Shown: piece after piece, positions 26,859-35,940 of the stretch
How positions within the stretch are numbered: the first letter of the stretch is position 1
Layout: the number at the start of each line of letters is the position of its first letter
Assembly: GCA_017511185.1 (NCBI GenBank)
Contig: JAFWLF010000006.1
Location: 66,886-130,885 of the forward strand
Source: RGIG5612 sp017511185
GTDB lineage: Bacteria > Bacillota > Clostridia > Lachnospirales > Lachnospiraceae
DNA length: 64,000 nt
Direction: 5' to 3'
Program-made: the position numbers and the translations under genes
The notes under the pieces: generated by a model
What the model was told of the DNA's origin: nothing
The model's database searches: none
The model's input: only the letters and a program-made list of their open reading frames with translations

Positions 26859-27785
26859 TCAATCCCGTTTCGGCGGAGGCAATATCTCCATCAGCTTCTT
26901 GAACACTTCTTTTTCATCTTCTGCAGTTGATGGATTCACCTGATGCATCAGGAATGTTTTGGCCAGCGGCACCCAGGCAGCGCATGAATGCGCTTTTTCT
27001 AAAGCCCATGGCTCAAAGAAATCTCTCCCGAGGGAGAACCCGTGATCTCCGTTTTCACACATATACAGCTCATATGGAATGCCTGCTTTGTGCAGTGCCT
27101 GCGCCATATCCAGTGTTTCGACTGCAGGGACCAGGGTATCATCTCTGGCAGCCGCCAGGAAAAACGGCGGAGTGTTTTCATTGACCAGATAAACCGGACT
27201 GTATTGTTTTAATAATTCTCTGTCCGGGTTTCTGCTTCCAAAGACATAGGAAAAGAAATCTTCTTCCGGTCTTCTGGTTTCCCACCAGTTTAAATAATCC
27301 AGCACAGCGTAGATACACATGACGCAAAGTGGTTTGAAAACTTTTGGATCTTCATGAAAGAACCCGGACAAAAGACCGGTATGCCAGGTGGTTCCCACCA
27401 TGGCACAAAGATGACCACCGGCGGAGAAGCCGATGATAGAGATCTTATCCACGTCCACACACCATTCTTCTGCATGCTCGCGAATGAACAGGATGGCCTT
27501 GCCGTAATCTAAAAGCTGTGCCGGGAAGAGTGTTTTTCCTTCTGGAGCGGTCGTCTTGACACTATATTGCAGAACGAATGTATGAAAGCCGTCCATAGCG
27601 AAAGTATAGGCAATGGTATCTGCTTCCGCGCCATTGCGCAGGCAGTCAAGATATGCGCCGCCCGGGATCACCAGTACTGCCGGACGCTTTCTGCGGATTT
27701 CCGGAATTGGTGAGCCGGCGTGCAGGAAAGTAGTCAGCTTTACATCTTCTCTGTCATCCCAAAGTTGATAAGTTTCAGAGATCAT
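26859..27785 (-). CDS. Alpha/beta hydrolase (esterase), copy 2 of tandem pair
   Basis: Cytoplasmic alpha/beta-hydrolase of 308 residues, resembling acetyl esterase/xylan deacetylase relatives. The oxyanion region is VIPGGAYLD, the nucleophile is Ser121 in GFSAGGH, the acid is probably Asp in AARDDTLVP and the base is His in NGDHGFS. It starts four bases after the stop of its paralogue on the same strand, and the two share most of their length, starting with near-identical N-termini. Probably removes acyl groups from sugars. The substrate is inferred from the GH51 neighbour. Confidence 0.85.
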   Translation of the reverse strand: MISETYQLWDDREDVKLTTFLHAGSPIPEIRRKRPAVLVIPGGAYLDCLRNGAEADTIAYTFAMDGFHTFVLQYSVKTTAPEGKTLFPAQLLDYGKAILFIREHAEEWCVDVDKISIIGFSAGGHLCAMVGTTWHTGLLSGFFHEDPKVFKPLCVMCIYAVLDYLNWWETRRPEEDFFSYVFGSRNPDRELLKQYSPVYLVNENTPPFFLAAARDDTLVPAVETLDMAQALHKAGIPYELYMCENGDHGFSLGRDFFEPWALEKAHSCAAWVPLAKTFLMHQVNPSTAEDEKEVFKKLMEILPPPKRD

Positions 27786-27788
27786 GGA

Positions 27789-28727
27789 TCATTCCTCCTT
27801 TGACTTGACGGCCGGATTTGGCATCGACGCGGCCAGTTTCCCAAATACTTCTTTTTCGTTTTCTGCGGTCTCCGGACTGATCTGGTGCATCAGGAACGTT
27901 TTTGCCAGCGGTACCCATGCTGCGCAGGCATGCGTACTCTCCAGCTTCCATGGTTCATACGGATCCCTTCCAAGACAGAATCCGTGATCTCCGTTTTCAA
28001 AGATATGCAGTTCATAAGGTCTTTTTGCATTGTGCAGAGCCTGCGCCATATCGATTGATTCAATAGCAGGCACCAGAAAGTCATCTCTTGCAGCCGCAAT
28101 AAAGAACGGCGGCGTATTTTCATTGACCAGATAAACCGGACTATGCTGCTTTAATAATTCTACGTCCGGCCGTTTGCTTCCTAGCACATGAGTAAAGAAA
28201 TCTTCTTCCGGCTTTGCCACTTCCACTGCGCGGACATAATCCAGAACACCGTAGATGCTCAAAACACAAAGAGGCTTGAACAGAGAAGCGTCCACATGGA
28301 AATAGCCGGATAAAAGACCGGTATGCCAGGTTGTTCCCAGCATAGCGCAAAGATGACCTCCTGCAGAGAAGCCGATGACGGAGATCTTATCCACATCTAC
28401 GCACCATTCTTCTGCGTGCTCCCGGATCAGCAGGATGGCTTTTCCGAGATCCAGAAGCTGTGCCGGAAACAGCGTCTTTTCCTGTGGGGCACGAGCCGCG
28501 ACACTATATTCCAAAACAAATGACTGATAGCCGTCAGCGCAAAAACTATAAGCAATCGGGTCGCCATCCCCGTTATTGTGTCCGCATTCAAAATAAGCTC
28601 CGCCCGGACAGATGATGATCGCCGGCCGCGGCTTTTTCAACTGCGTCGCCATACCGGCAGAATGCAGAAATGTGTACAGTTTTACATCTTCACGGTCTTC
28701 CCAGAGTTGATAGGTCTCAGTAATCAT
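27789..28727 (-). CDS. Alpha/beta hydrolase (esterase), copy 1 of tandem pair
   Basis: Paralogue of the 26859 gene, 312 residues, first in a two-gene minus-strand operon. It shows ICPGGAYFECG, Ser121 in GFSAGGH, AARDDFLVP and NGDHGFC, so the Ser-Asp-His triad is intact. No signal peptide. A GGGGG-type ribosome site precedes the ATG. The promoter is divergent from the MoaF-like/GH51 operon, which suggests joint control. Confidence 0.85.
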   Translation of the reverse strand: MITETYQLWEDREDVKLYTFLHSAGMATQLKKPRPAIIICPGGAYFECGHNNGDGDPIAYSFCADGYQSFVLEYSVAARAPQEKTLFPAQLLDLGKAILLIREHAEEWCVDVDKISVIGFSAGGHLCAMLGTTWHTGLLSGYFHVDASLFKPLCVLSIYGVLDYVRAVEVAKPEEDFFTHVLGSKRPDVELLKQHSPVYLVNENTPPFFIAAARDDFLVPAIESIDMAQALHNAKRPYELHIFENGDHGFCLGRDPYEPWKLESTHACAAWVPLAKTFLMHQISPETAENEKEVFGKLAASMPNPAVKSKEE

Positions 28728-28771
28728 AACAAACCCCCTAACTATATTAAGTATGTTTACCTTCTGCGGAC

Positions 28772-28857
28772 ATTATACGTTTTTCTGTCAGCGAAGGCAA
28801 AGAAGACTTGAAAGAAGCATCCTGCATCTTGAAATTAAAAGGGTAAAAAAGTATTAT
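28772..28857. promoter_or_regulatory. Divergent promoters between the esterases and the GH51 operon
   Basis: On the plus strand TTGAAA at 28829-28834 and TATTAT at 28852-28857 are 17 bp apart. On the minus strand TTGCCT (28800-28795) and TATAAT (28777-28772) are 17 bp apart. The plus-strand leader contains a small hairpin CAGCATC/GATGCTG near 28890-28907. No operator could be assigned. Confidence 0.6.
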
Positions 28858-28965
28858 CATAATAGGTATTTATGGGGAATTGTCGGACAGCATCGGGGGG
28901 ATGCTGCCACAGTCATAAAAAAACCCAAACAGAACTTAAAAACAGAATATAGAAAGGAGGCACAA

Positions 28966-29883
28966 ATGCCATTACCGAAATTTGATCCTCTCCTGCAGTT
29001 CCGTGCGCCATATAACTACGAACTGGCAGGAAAACATTATCAATTCGTCATGGATGACGGAAACGAATATTACGTTAACTTCCTGGATGAAGAAAACCTT
29101 CAATGGGTAGAAAATAAAAATCCATATGTCAGAAAACGCTATGAATGCCTGAAAGGCGAAAAAGATCTGTACTTTGTCCATATCATTATTTCTGAGGAAA
29201 AAGGAAAAGAAGTACATTACAGCCTGATCCTGGATCTGGCACAGGATCTGGTCACATTGGTGATCACGGAGGAGGGAAAGCTGGAAGAAGCGGAGAGACT
29301 GATCAAAGTAACACCGGTCTTTGGAGCGATCCAGCATTTAAACAAAGCTCTTCCGGAAAAACGCCATGCTTTTACGGACCGCATGGCAGGCCGGAGGATC
29401 ATCTGGCAGTACAGCTCCGGATTCAATAAAATGCACATTTATTACAAACCAACGCTTTACCGTCTGCCAAAAGTCGACACGGAAAGTTTCCGCCGTCGTA
29501 TGGAAGCAGAAGAAGATCCGGCAGAGAAAGAAAGACTGAAAGGGTTTGTGGACCGTTTTGACCGCACGGCAAAAACTTATCCATTTGCAGAGGAACCTTG
29601 TTTCCACATTACGATCAACGACCATTTCAATCTGTTCTGTTTCTGTGAAGAGAACGAGACGCTGGCAGATCCGGAAAAAGCTGTCGGCGGAGGCGGCATC
29701 ATCCTGCTGCAGGATCTGGACCGCATGATCCAGAACGGTCTGGGATATGCTTATGGTTCCTACACTATGTGTACGGCATACGGCAAAGAGGTGTTTGAGC
29801 CGGATGAAGTAGAATCCTTGGACGTGCCATATGACGAAACGAAATTGAAAACAATACCATGTATCTATGATATTCATTTTTAA
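28966..29883 (+). CDS. MoaF-like protein
   Basis: A 305-residue cytoplasmic protein that resembles the MoaF family: two calycin-like halves, with AGKHYQFVMDDGNEYYVNF near the N-terminus and FNKMHIYYKPTLYRL near residue 155. Despite the family name, MoaF relatives outside molybdopterin operons have no proven role, and no molybdenum gene is nearby. ATG 28966 sits behind an excellent AAAGGAGG site. A longer frame upstream has no ribosome site. It leads the operon with the GH51 enzyme. Confidence 0.6.
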   Translation: MPLPKFDPLLQFRAPYNYELAGKHYQFVMDDGNEYYVNFLDEENLQWVENKNPYVRKRYECLKGEKDLYFVHIIISEEKGKEVHYSLILDLAQDLVTLVITEEGKLEEAERLIKVTPVFGAIQHLNKALPEKRHAFTDRMAGRRIIWQYSSGFNKMHIYYKPTLYRLPKVDTESFRRRMEAEEDPAEKERLKGFVDRFDRTAKTYPFAEEPCFHITINDHFNLFCFCEENETLADPEKAVGGGGIILLQDLDRMIQNGLGYAYGSYTMCTAYGKEVFEPDEVESLDVPYDETKLKTIPCIYDIHF

Positions 29884-29898
29884 GGATAGGGGGCAGTT

Positions 29899-31506
29899 AT
29901 GAAACAATCAAAAGTCACTCTGCATCCATCTTACGTAGTCGGTGATATCTCACCGCGCTTGTTTGGTGCTTTTCTGGAACCGATCGGCTCCATGGTAAAT
30001 GGGACGATGTATAACCCAAAACATCCGACGGCCGATGAACAGGGCTTTCGGGGTGATGTGATCGAAGGCTTGAAAAAAGCCGGTGTTCCGGCAGTCCGTC
30101 TGCCAGGCGGCAACTTTGTTTCCGGCTGGAGATGGAAAGATTCCATAGGTCCAAAAGAGGAAAGAAAGCAGAACCTCGATCTTGCATGGGGGCAGTTCAT
30201 TCCGAACGATGTGGGACACGATGAATATCTGCAGTGGGCAGAGAAGATCGGTGCGGAAGCTATGTACACCATCAACCTTGGGACAGGCGATCTGAACGAT
30301 GCAATCGACATCGTGGAATACACCAACTTCCCAGGCGAGACCTATTGGTCCGATCTCCGTATCAAAAACGGACATAAAGATCCATACGGAGTTAAGGTCT
30401 GGTACCTTGGTAACGAAATGGATGGCCCGTGGCAGATCGCATCCTACGAAAAGGATCCAAAAGGATATGGCATCCTGGCACATGAAGTATCCAAGGTCAT
30501 GAAGTTTACCGACCCATCCATCGAGACGGTGGCGTGCGTATCATCCTGCCCGTTCCTCTCTCATTATCCGGATTGGGATAGAAAAGTGCTGGAGGAGTGC
30601 TACGAGAGTGTGGATTATATTTCCCTGCATCATTATCATTCTGCACCGGTCGGCGACATCGGCGCGCTGATGGCAGGCGTGAATGCTTATGAGGACTACA
30701 TCCGGACCGAGATCGCGCTCAGCGATTACATGAAAACAAAGTATCGCTCAAAACATACGATGATGATCTCTTTGGATGAATATGCAAGTTCCTGGCGGGA
30801 GCCGAAGAAATCATCCTGGGGACTGAACGGCAGACTGCCGGCAAGTACGTTCTATCAATTTGATCCGGCTAAGAAGTTTATCCATCATGATCCGGATAAT
30901 ATGGCAGCAGGCGGACCACCGATGCTGACGGGTGAAGTTGTGTCGGCCGTTGCAAATGCATCGATCGGTCTTCTGATGCTGCGTCATGCTGACCGCGTCA
31001 AGATCGGATGCGCAACCGGTGGCTTAAGCATGTACTGCGCAAGCAATCATGACAATGTTTGGAAGGGTGCTTCTTACTATACGATGACACAGCTGCACGA
31101 GTGGGCAAAAGGTAAATCCATCATGCCGGTCACGGAGACAGATACCTATCATGTGGATTCCTATGCGATCGATGATCAGAACCAGTATGCTGACATCGAT
31201 AATGTTCCGTATGTGACGGCCGCCGCTGCATATGATGAAGAAAAAGGCGAACTGAATGTGTTCGTTATCAACGGAGACTGGGAAGAGGAGCATGAATTCA
31301 CGATGGATATCCGCGGATTCGGCGATTACAAACTGGTTGAAAATCTGGTGATGGCAGATGACGGAACCATGGAACGGAACTCTCATGGCAACCAGACGCT
31401 GCACTGCCCGCGTCCGGTCAATGATGCTAAGTTAGAAAACGGTATCGTCAGTACCGTTCTGAAAAAATTATCATGGAATGTATTCCGCTTTGAGAAAGCG
31501 AAATAA
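29899..31506 (+). CDS. Alpha-L-arabinofuranosidase, GH51
   Basis: Glycoside hydrolase family 51 enzyme of 535 residues that removes terminal arabinofuranose from plant oligosaccharides or glycosides. The N-terminal barrel entry reads LFGAFLEPIGSMV and AVRLPGGNFVSGW. The acid/base is Glu173 in YLGNEMDGPW and the nucleophile is probably Glu294 in SLDEYASSW. It lacks a signal peptide, so it should act on imported substrates. An AGGGGG site precedes the ATG 16 bp after the MoaF-like gene. Confidence 0.9.
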   Translation: MKQSKVTLHPSYVVGDISPRLFGAFLEPIGSMVNGTMYNPKHPTADEQGFRGDVIEGLKKAGVPAVRLPGGNFVSGWRWKDSIGPKEERKQNLDLAWGQFIPNDVGHDEYLQWAEKIGAEAMYTINLGTGDLNDAIDIVEYTNFPGETYWSDLRIKNGHKDPYGVKVWYLGNEMDGPWQIASYEKDPKGYGILAHEVSKVMKFTDPSIETVACVSSCPFLSHYPDWDRKVLEECYESVDYISLHHYHSAPVGDIGALMAGVNAYEDYIRTEIALSDYMKTKYRSKHTMMISLDEYASSWREPKKSSWGLNGRLPASTFYQFDPAKKFIHHDPDNMAAGGPPMLTGEVVSAVANASIGLLMLRHADRVKIGCATGGLSMYCASNHDNVWKGASYYTMTQLHEWAKGKSIMPVTETDTYHVDSYAIDDQNQYADIDNVPYVTAAAAYDEEKGELNVFVINGDWEEEHEFTMDIRGFGDYKLVENLVMADDGTMERNSHGNQTLHCPRPVNDAKLENGIVSTVLKKLSWNVFRFEKAK

Positions 31507-31518
31507 AAGGAGGTAAGT

Positions 31519-32403
31519 ATGGGATATTATGAAAAGTATATTCTTCGCCCGATCGAAAAACCTATTACGGACGAAGACGCAAAGGTGGAACTGATCTGTT
31601 CCAAAGATCATCCGGTTATGGGCTTCTTCTACGAGAGCTGCTTTTACCGTCATCCGTATGTGATCACAGATCAGACGTATGCGCTTCCATATGAAGAGCT
31701 GTTCTGCTTTGCCAATACGACGGGAGAGAATGAAGACCTTGGAGCAACCGTTTCCATTAACGTCAATGGACAGGTCTTTACATCCGATAAGAACTTTATG
31801 ATCGTCGTTCCGGCTTTCGTGCCGCATGGCCCGATCGAAGTCACAGAGATGAAAACACCAATCTTCTCTTATTGTGCCGGCGCAGGCAGAGAGCATGTCG
31901 GCCTTCCAAAAGAAAACTGGGTGACCGAAGACGTAAAACCTCTTGAGGATATGGTGATCTACTACAATGGCTTCAAAGGCGACCCGCATTCTTATGCATC
32001 AGAGCAGCAGACGGTCATTATGCAGTGCCTCTACAAATATGTTCCTGGAACAGAATTCTTCAGCGTTCTGCGGCGTTTTGAGGCCAATGGACCATGGTTC
32101 TTTGCAGGAGGACATATCCATGATAATCCGGAACTCCTGGCATACTACGGCATGGATCCGTGGCATCCATATGAGATGAAACATAAGATCACGCAGTATA
32201 TAGGCGGAGAGAAGTACATCCTGGATTATCCTTGTGTCTGCTATTTCCCGCCGTATGTTTTCCACTGCCCGCTTCAGATCGAAGAGACGGAGAAACCGTG
32301 CTACTGGCATTCCCTGGCTCCTGGCATGAGCGGCTACAAGAGCAGTCAGCTTAAGGGACTGTCCGGAGAAGACGGTGACGTAGAAGTAGTAAAACCGTGG
32401 TAA
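31519..32403 (+). CDS. Bicupin-like protein of unknown function, copy 1
   Basis: A 294-residue protein I do not recognise by name. It has a paralogue immediately downstream. Both show a proline-histidine strand in each half (VPAFVPHGPIEV and PPYVFHCPLQIEE) and a metal-site-like GHIHDNPELLAYYG in the middle, suggesting two cupin barrels with a His/Glu metal site. No signal peptide. An AGGAGGT site precedes it. Within the operon it follows GH51, so a sugar isomerase or small-molecule enzyme role is possible but unproven. Confidence 0.7.
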   Translation: MGYYEKYILRPIEKPITDEDAKVELICSKDHPVMGFFYESCFYRHPYVITDQTYALPYEELFCFANTTGENEDLGATVSINVNGQVFTSDKNFMIVVPAFVPHGPIEVTEMKTPIFSYCAGAGREHVGLPKENWVTEDVKPLEDMVIYYNGFKGDPHSYASEQQTVIMQCLYKYVPGTEFFSVLRRFEANGPWFFAGGHIHDNPELLAYYGMDPWHPYEMKHKITQYIGGEKYILDYPCVCYFPPYVFHCPLQIEETEKPCYWHSLAPGMSGYKSSQLKGLSGEDGDVEVVKPW

Positions 32404-32426
32404 GTATCTGCGGATAGGGGGATAAT

Positions 32427-33326
32427 ATGGAAAAACAGTTTGAAAAATATCTGCTGCATCCGATCGAAAGACCAATTACAGATGCAGATGCAAAAGTTGA
32501 GCTGATCTGTTCCAAAGATCATCCGGTTATGGATTTCTTCTATGAAAGCTGTTTCTACCGCCATGATTATGTGATCAGTGACAGCATTTACGCTCTCCCT
32601 TATACGGAACTCTTCCTCTTTTGCAGCACCAATGGTAAGGATGATGTCTTGGATGCGGAAGTGTCGATCGAGATCAACGGACAGAAACTTGTCGTGGACA
32701 AACCGTGCTGCATCCAGATTCCTGCCTTTGTGCCGCACGGCAATATGGAGATCACAAAAGTGAAGACCCCGGTCTTTTCCTTTGTGACCGGTTACGGAAG
32801 AGAGCATGTTGTTCTTCCGGAGGAAAACTGGGTGACGGAAAATGTGCAGCCATTGGAGGAAATGGTATCGTTCAGCGACTATTCCCCGGAAACGGACCCG
32901 AATTTTAATTCCGAACAGCATTACGTGATGAAATATCTGTCCGGGAAGACGATGAAGGGAGATTTCCCGAACGGCATCTTCCGGCGGTTCCATAAGACAG
33001 ACGGCTGGCTGTATGTACCGCAGGCACATGTGCACGCCACGCCGGAAATACTCGCCTATTATGGAACGGATGGCTGGAATCCGTACGAACTTTCCGGCAG
33101 CTATACTATTTATGCCGGGGGAGAGGAATATACGTTCGATAAACCGACGCTTTGCTATTTTGGGGCTTATGTGCCGCACTGCCCGATCGATGTGCACAAA
33201 CTGGAAAAAGAGAATTTCTGGCACAGCCTGGGGCATTCTGTAGGAGCGTTTAATGCGGAAAAGACCGTAGAACTTCCAAACTTCAATATTAAAGACGGCC
33301 CGATAGAGCTGAAGAAGCCATGGTAG
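32427..33326 (+). CDS. Bicupin-like protein of unknown function, copy 2
   Basis: Paralogue of the 31519 product, 299 residues, with the same order of motifs: HPIERPITDADAKVELICSK, VPAFVPHGNMEI, AHVHATPEILAYYG and GAYVPHCPIDV. The His-x-His and Glu pattern is kept in both copies, so both are likely functional rather than one decaying. It starts 23 bp after copy 1 behind AGGGGG. The function is not known to me. Confidence 0.7.
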   Translation: MEKQFEKYLLHPIERPITDADAKVELICSKDHPVMDFFYESCFYRHDYVISDSIYALPYTELFLFCSTNGKDDVLDAEVSIEINGQKLVVDKPCCIQIPAFVPHGNMEITKVKTPVFSFVTGYGREHVVLPEENWVTENVQPLEEMVSFSDYSPETDPNFNSEQHYVMKYLSGKTMKGDFPNGIFRRFHKTDGWLYVPQAHVHATPEILAYYGTDGWNPYELSGSYTIYAGGEEYTFDKPTLCYFGAYVPHCPIDVHKLEKENFWHSLGHSVGAFNAEKTVELPNFNIKDGPIELKKPW

Positions 33327-33378
33327 GCTTTGCTGCCGCGCGAAGCGTGGGGGCGTTTCCACTAGCAAGGAGGAACCA

Positions 33379-34215
33379 ATGTCAATTTATAGTGTCAACT
33401 TTTTATCCAGAGAATTAGGCCTTCACACAAAAGTGAATGTCATTCTCCCGACCGGACGGCCGATGAAAGCCGAGAAAAAACCAAAATGCAAGTATCAGGT
33501 CCTCTGGCTCCTGCACGGCGGAAGCGATGATGAGAACGATTTTGTTCTGAACACCAACATCGCCCGCTATGCAGATGAAAACTGCATCGCGGTCGTGATC
33601 CCGGAAGACCATGACGCATTCTATACGGACGGCTTTATCGCCAACCATGGCCGTTATTTTACCTATACCACGGAAGAACTGGTCCGGATGTGCCGCAGCA
33701 TCTTCCCTCTTTCGGAAAAGAGGGAGGATAACTTTGTCGCAGGCAACTCTATGGGAAGCGGCGGTGCCATGAAATGTGCGATGCTGCATCCGGAACTGTA
33801 CGGAGCAGCGCTGATGCTGAGTGGATCCGGTATGCGGATGCATCGTGAGGAAGACAAATGGGTCGCCCCATTCCTAAAGAAGATCATGAACGGCGAAGAT
33901 GTTTCCGATTATCCGAAGATCGAGAATCCAAAAGAAGATGTGCAGATGGCTATCCCGATCTATGAGATCCTGAAGAAGGGAACGGAGAATCTTCCAAAGA
34001 TGTTCTTTACCTGTGGAGATAAGGATGAGTGGGTCCTTCCGGATGTCAGACTGGCTTTGGAGTATTACAAATTCATGGGTCTGGATTACTTTTACGAGGA
34101 AGTGCCGGGATATAAGCATGAATGGGATTTCTGGGATATGCAGTTAAGAAAGGCCTTGAAAGAATGGCTGCCGCTTCGGCATGCCCCGATTTATGAAGGA
34201 GAGGAGGAAGCGTAA
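33379..34215 (+). CDS. Esterase D/FrmB-type alpha/beta hydrolase, copy 1
   Basis: Putative carboxylesterase of 278 residues related to EstA/tributyrin-esterase proteins. It has the oxyanion strand WLLHGGSDDENDF, nucleophile Ser124 in GNSMGSGGA, a likely acid in CGDKDEWV and a likely base His in GYKHEWDFW. It lacks a secretion signal. An AAGGAGGA site precedes ATG 33379. Forms a tandem pair with the next gene, one base apart. Confidence 0.87.
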   Translation: MSIYSVNFLSRELGLHTKVNVILPTGRPMKAEKKPKCKYQVLWLLHGGSDDENDFVLNTNIARYADENCIAVVIPEDHDAFYTDGFIANHGRYFTYTTEELVRMCRSIFPLSEKREDNFVAGNSMGSGGAMKCAMLHPELYGAALMLSGSGMRMHREEDKWVAPFLKKIMNGEDVSDYPKIENPKEDVQMAIPIYEILKKGTENLPKMFFTCGDKDEWVLPDVRLALEYYKFMGLDYFYEEVPGYKHEWDFWDMQLRKALKEWLPLRHAPIYEGEEEA

Positions 34216-34216
34216 G

Positions 34217-35023
34217 ATGGCAGTTATTGATTGTAATATTTTTGCAGCAAGCCTTCGTCTGAAGACCGATGTCAAAGTGATCCTTCCGTTCTATCCGACG
34301 GATGATGTGGCAAATGGAAAACGGGAAGATATTTTCCCGACTGGAAAGAAGTATCAGGTGCTCTGGCTCCTTCACGGAGGAAATGGCAATGACTGTGATT
34401 ATGTCAACTATACCAACATCGTTCGTTATGCTAATGAACATATGCTGGCAGTGGTCATGCCGTGCGGGTACAACATGAATACGGACGATCAGGATCCGGG
34501 CATGAAAATGTGCACTTATGTGGCAGAAGAACTTCCGAATTTCCTGCGGAATGTATTTCCGCTGTCAGAGAAGAGGGAAGATAATTTCATCGGAGGGCTT
34601 TCAATGGGATCGAACGGAGCGCAGAAAGTAGCCATCCGCTATCCGGAAAACTACAGCGCTGTTCTGGCAATGTCTGCCGGTTCTTTCTTCCCGATCCCAA
34701 AGAAACCGGACGGAAAGCCGATGAGGACTTTTAACACCGGCATGCCGATGCCGCCGCATAAACCAAATGAGATGGAAGAAAACTGCGAGATCCTGCTGAA
34801 AGATATAGAAGAAGGAAAGCAGCTTCCAAAGTTCTTTATGATCTGGGGTGAAAAAGATATCGCCCGCCCGGGACAGACAAACTCCGTGAAATTCCTGGAA
34901 GAGCACGGCGTCGATGTCTGGTCAGAGGAAGTGCCTGGCCTTGGTCATGAATGGGACCTTTGGGACAGGACTCTTAAGAAAGCATTTGAAGAACTGCTTC
35001 CGTTAAAACATGATTTAGTTTGA
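34217..35023 (+). CDS. Esterase D/FrmB-type alpha/beta hydrolase, copy 2
   Basis: Paralogue of the preceding gene, 268 residues: WLLHGGNGNDCDY, Ser129 in GLSMGSNGA, WGEKDIARP and GLGHEWDLW. I chose ATG 34217 (MAVIDCNIF) because GAGGAGGAAG sits just upstream. The longer frame from 34181 overlaps copy 1 and has no support. It is the last gene of the GH51 operon, followed at once by an inverted-repeat element. Confidence 0.87.
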   Translation: MAVIDCNIFAASLRLKTDVKVILPFYPTDDVANGKREDIFPTGKKYQVLWLLHGGNGNDCDYVNYTNIVRYANEHMLAVVMPCGYNMNTDDQDPGMKMCTYVAEELPNFLRNVFPLSEKREDNFIGGLSMGSNGAQKVAIRYPENYSAVLAMSAGSFFPIPKKPDGKPMRTFNTGMPMPPHKPNEMEENCEILLKDIEEGKQLPKFFMIWGEKDIARPGQTNSVKFLEEHGVDVWSEEVPGLGHEWDLWDRTLKKAFEELLPLKHDLV

Positions 35024-35030
35024 TGACAGG

Positions 35031-35209
35031 GGGACGGTTCTTTTGTCCTCCGTACTCCTATGAATTTCCGGACTTGAAGTCCGAAATTCATACCTGGAAA
35101 AATACTTCGACAGCCTAAGAAAAATACGACGCACGTCGAAGTCATAAAAAATATGCAGCAAATGCCAGATAACGAAAACGCATCTGAATTAGACAAAAGA
35201 ACCGTCCCT
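35031..35209. repeat. 179-bp element with 17-bp perfect inverted ends (REPIN/MITE-like)
   Basis: GGGACGGTTCTTTTGTC at 35031-35047 is exactly inverted at 35193-35209. Inside are two more dyads: AATTTCCGGACTT/GAAGTCCGAAATT near 35056-35083 and ACTTCGAC/GTCGAAGT near 35104-35143. GGGACGGTTCT-type ends occur in REP elements that are moved by tyrosine (RAYT) transposases in many genomes. No transposase is encoded here, so it would be non-autonomous. Confidence 0.72.
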
Positions 35210-35220
35210 AACGTCGGCGG

Positions 35221-35916
35221 TTAGCGCCGCCGGCCGAAAATAGCAATGAATCTAAGGAGCTGAGTCAGTGATACAGCCAGAGCTGCAACATAAGTCAAAG
35301 CAGCGGCTGTCAGCACTTTCCTGGCTCCTTCTGTTTCGTCCGGATAAAGGATCTGGTTTGCCTGAATGGCTTTGAGCGCCCTTCGGCTGGCATCAAATTC
35401 CACAGGCAAAGTGACCAGCTGGAACAGGGTGACCAGCGCAAAGAAGCCAATGCCGATATAAGCCAGATAAATAAAGAATTTAGCGTAATGACCAAAGATC
35501 AATCCGATGATGATCAGAGGGATGGAGAGCTTTGAACCAATGTTTGTGACAGGAATGATCGCCATTCGGACTCTGGCCGGAAAATAACCGGCAGCATGCT
35601 GGATGGCGTGTCCTGCTTCATGACAGGCAATCCCTACAGCAGCGGCAGAAGCTTTGCTGTAGACATCACTGGACAGGTGCAGCACATTGTCCCGGGGATC
35701 GTAATTATCGGTCAGATCGCCGGCGATCATTTCAATTGGCACCATATTCAAACCGTGTGAATCCAGGACCATACGGGCAGCCTGATAACCGGTGATGCCT
35801 CTTTTTGTCATCACGGCTCCATATTTCGTATAACGGCTGCTGACCAGTGCCTGCATGGCGATCGCAAAGATCATAGCCGGAATCACCAGTGCTAAATACA
35901 TCCAGTCAAAGTACAT
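35221..35916 (-). CDS. YugP-type zinc metallopeptidase, membrane protein
   Basis: Membrane-anchored metallopeptidase-like protein of 231 residues (Zn_peptidase_2/YugP family). An N-terminal transmembrane segment (about residues 5-25) precedes the zinc motif HEAGH at 99-103, and further hydrophobic segments follow around 130-170 and 205-225. Its biological substrate is not established. The promoter TTGACT/TACACT (17-bp spacing) lies at 35969-35941 on the minus strand, with an AGGAGGAG ribosome site. The 3' end abuts the inverted-repeat element. Confidence 0.9.
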   Translation of the reverse strand: MYFDWMYLALVIPAMIFAIAMQALVSSRYTKYGAVMTKRGITGYQAARMVLDSHGLNMVPIEMIAGDLTDNYDPRDNVLHLSSDVYSKASAAAVGIACHEAGHAIQHAAGYFPARVRMAIIPVTNIGSKLSIPLIIIGLIFGHYAKFFIYLAYIGIGFFALVTLFQLVTLPVEFDASRRALKAIQANQILYPDETEGARKVLTAAALTYVAALAVSLTQLLRFIAIFGRRR

Positions 35917-35940
35917 TTCTGACTCCTCCTCTTTAGGAAA

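Noticed and set aside
28753..28965. N-terminal extension of the MoaF-like gene from 28753
   Set aside because: It would overlap the promoter region, has no ribosome site and adds a sequence unlike the family. ATG 28966 has an excellent AAAGGAGG.
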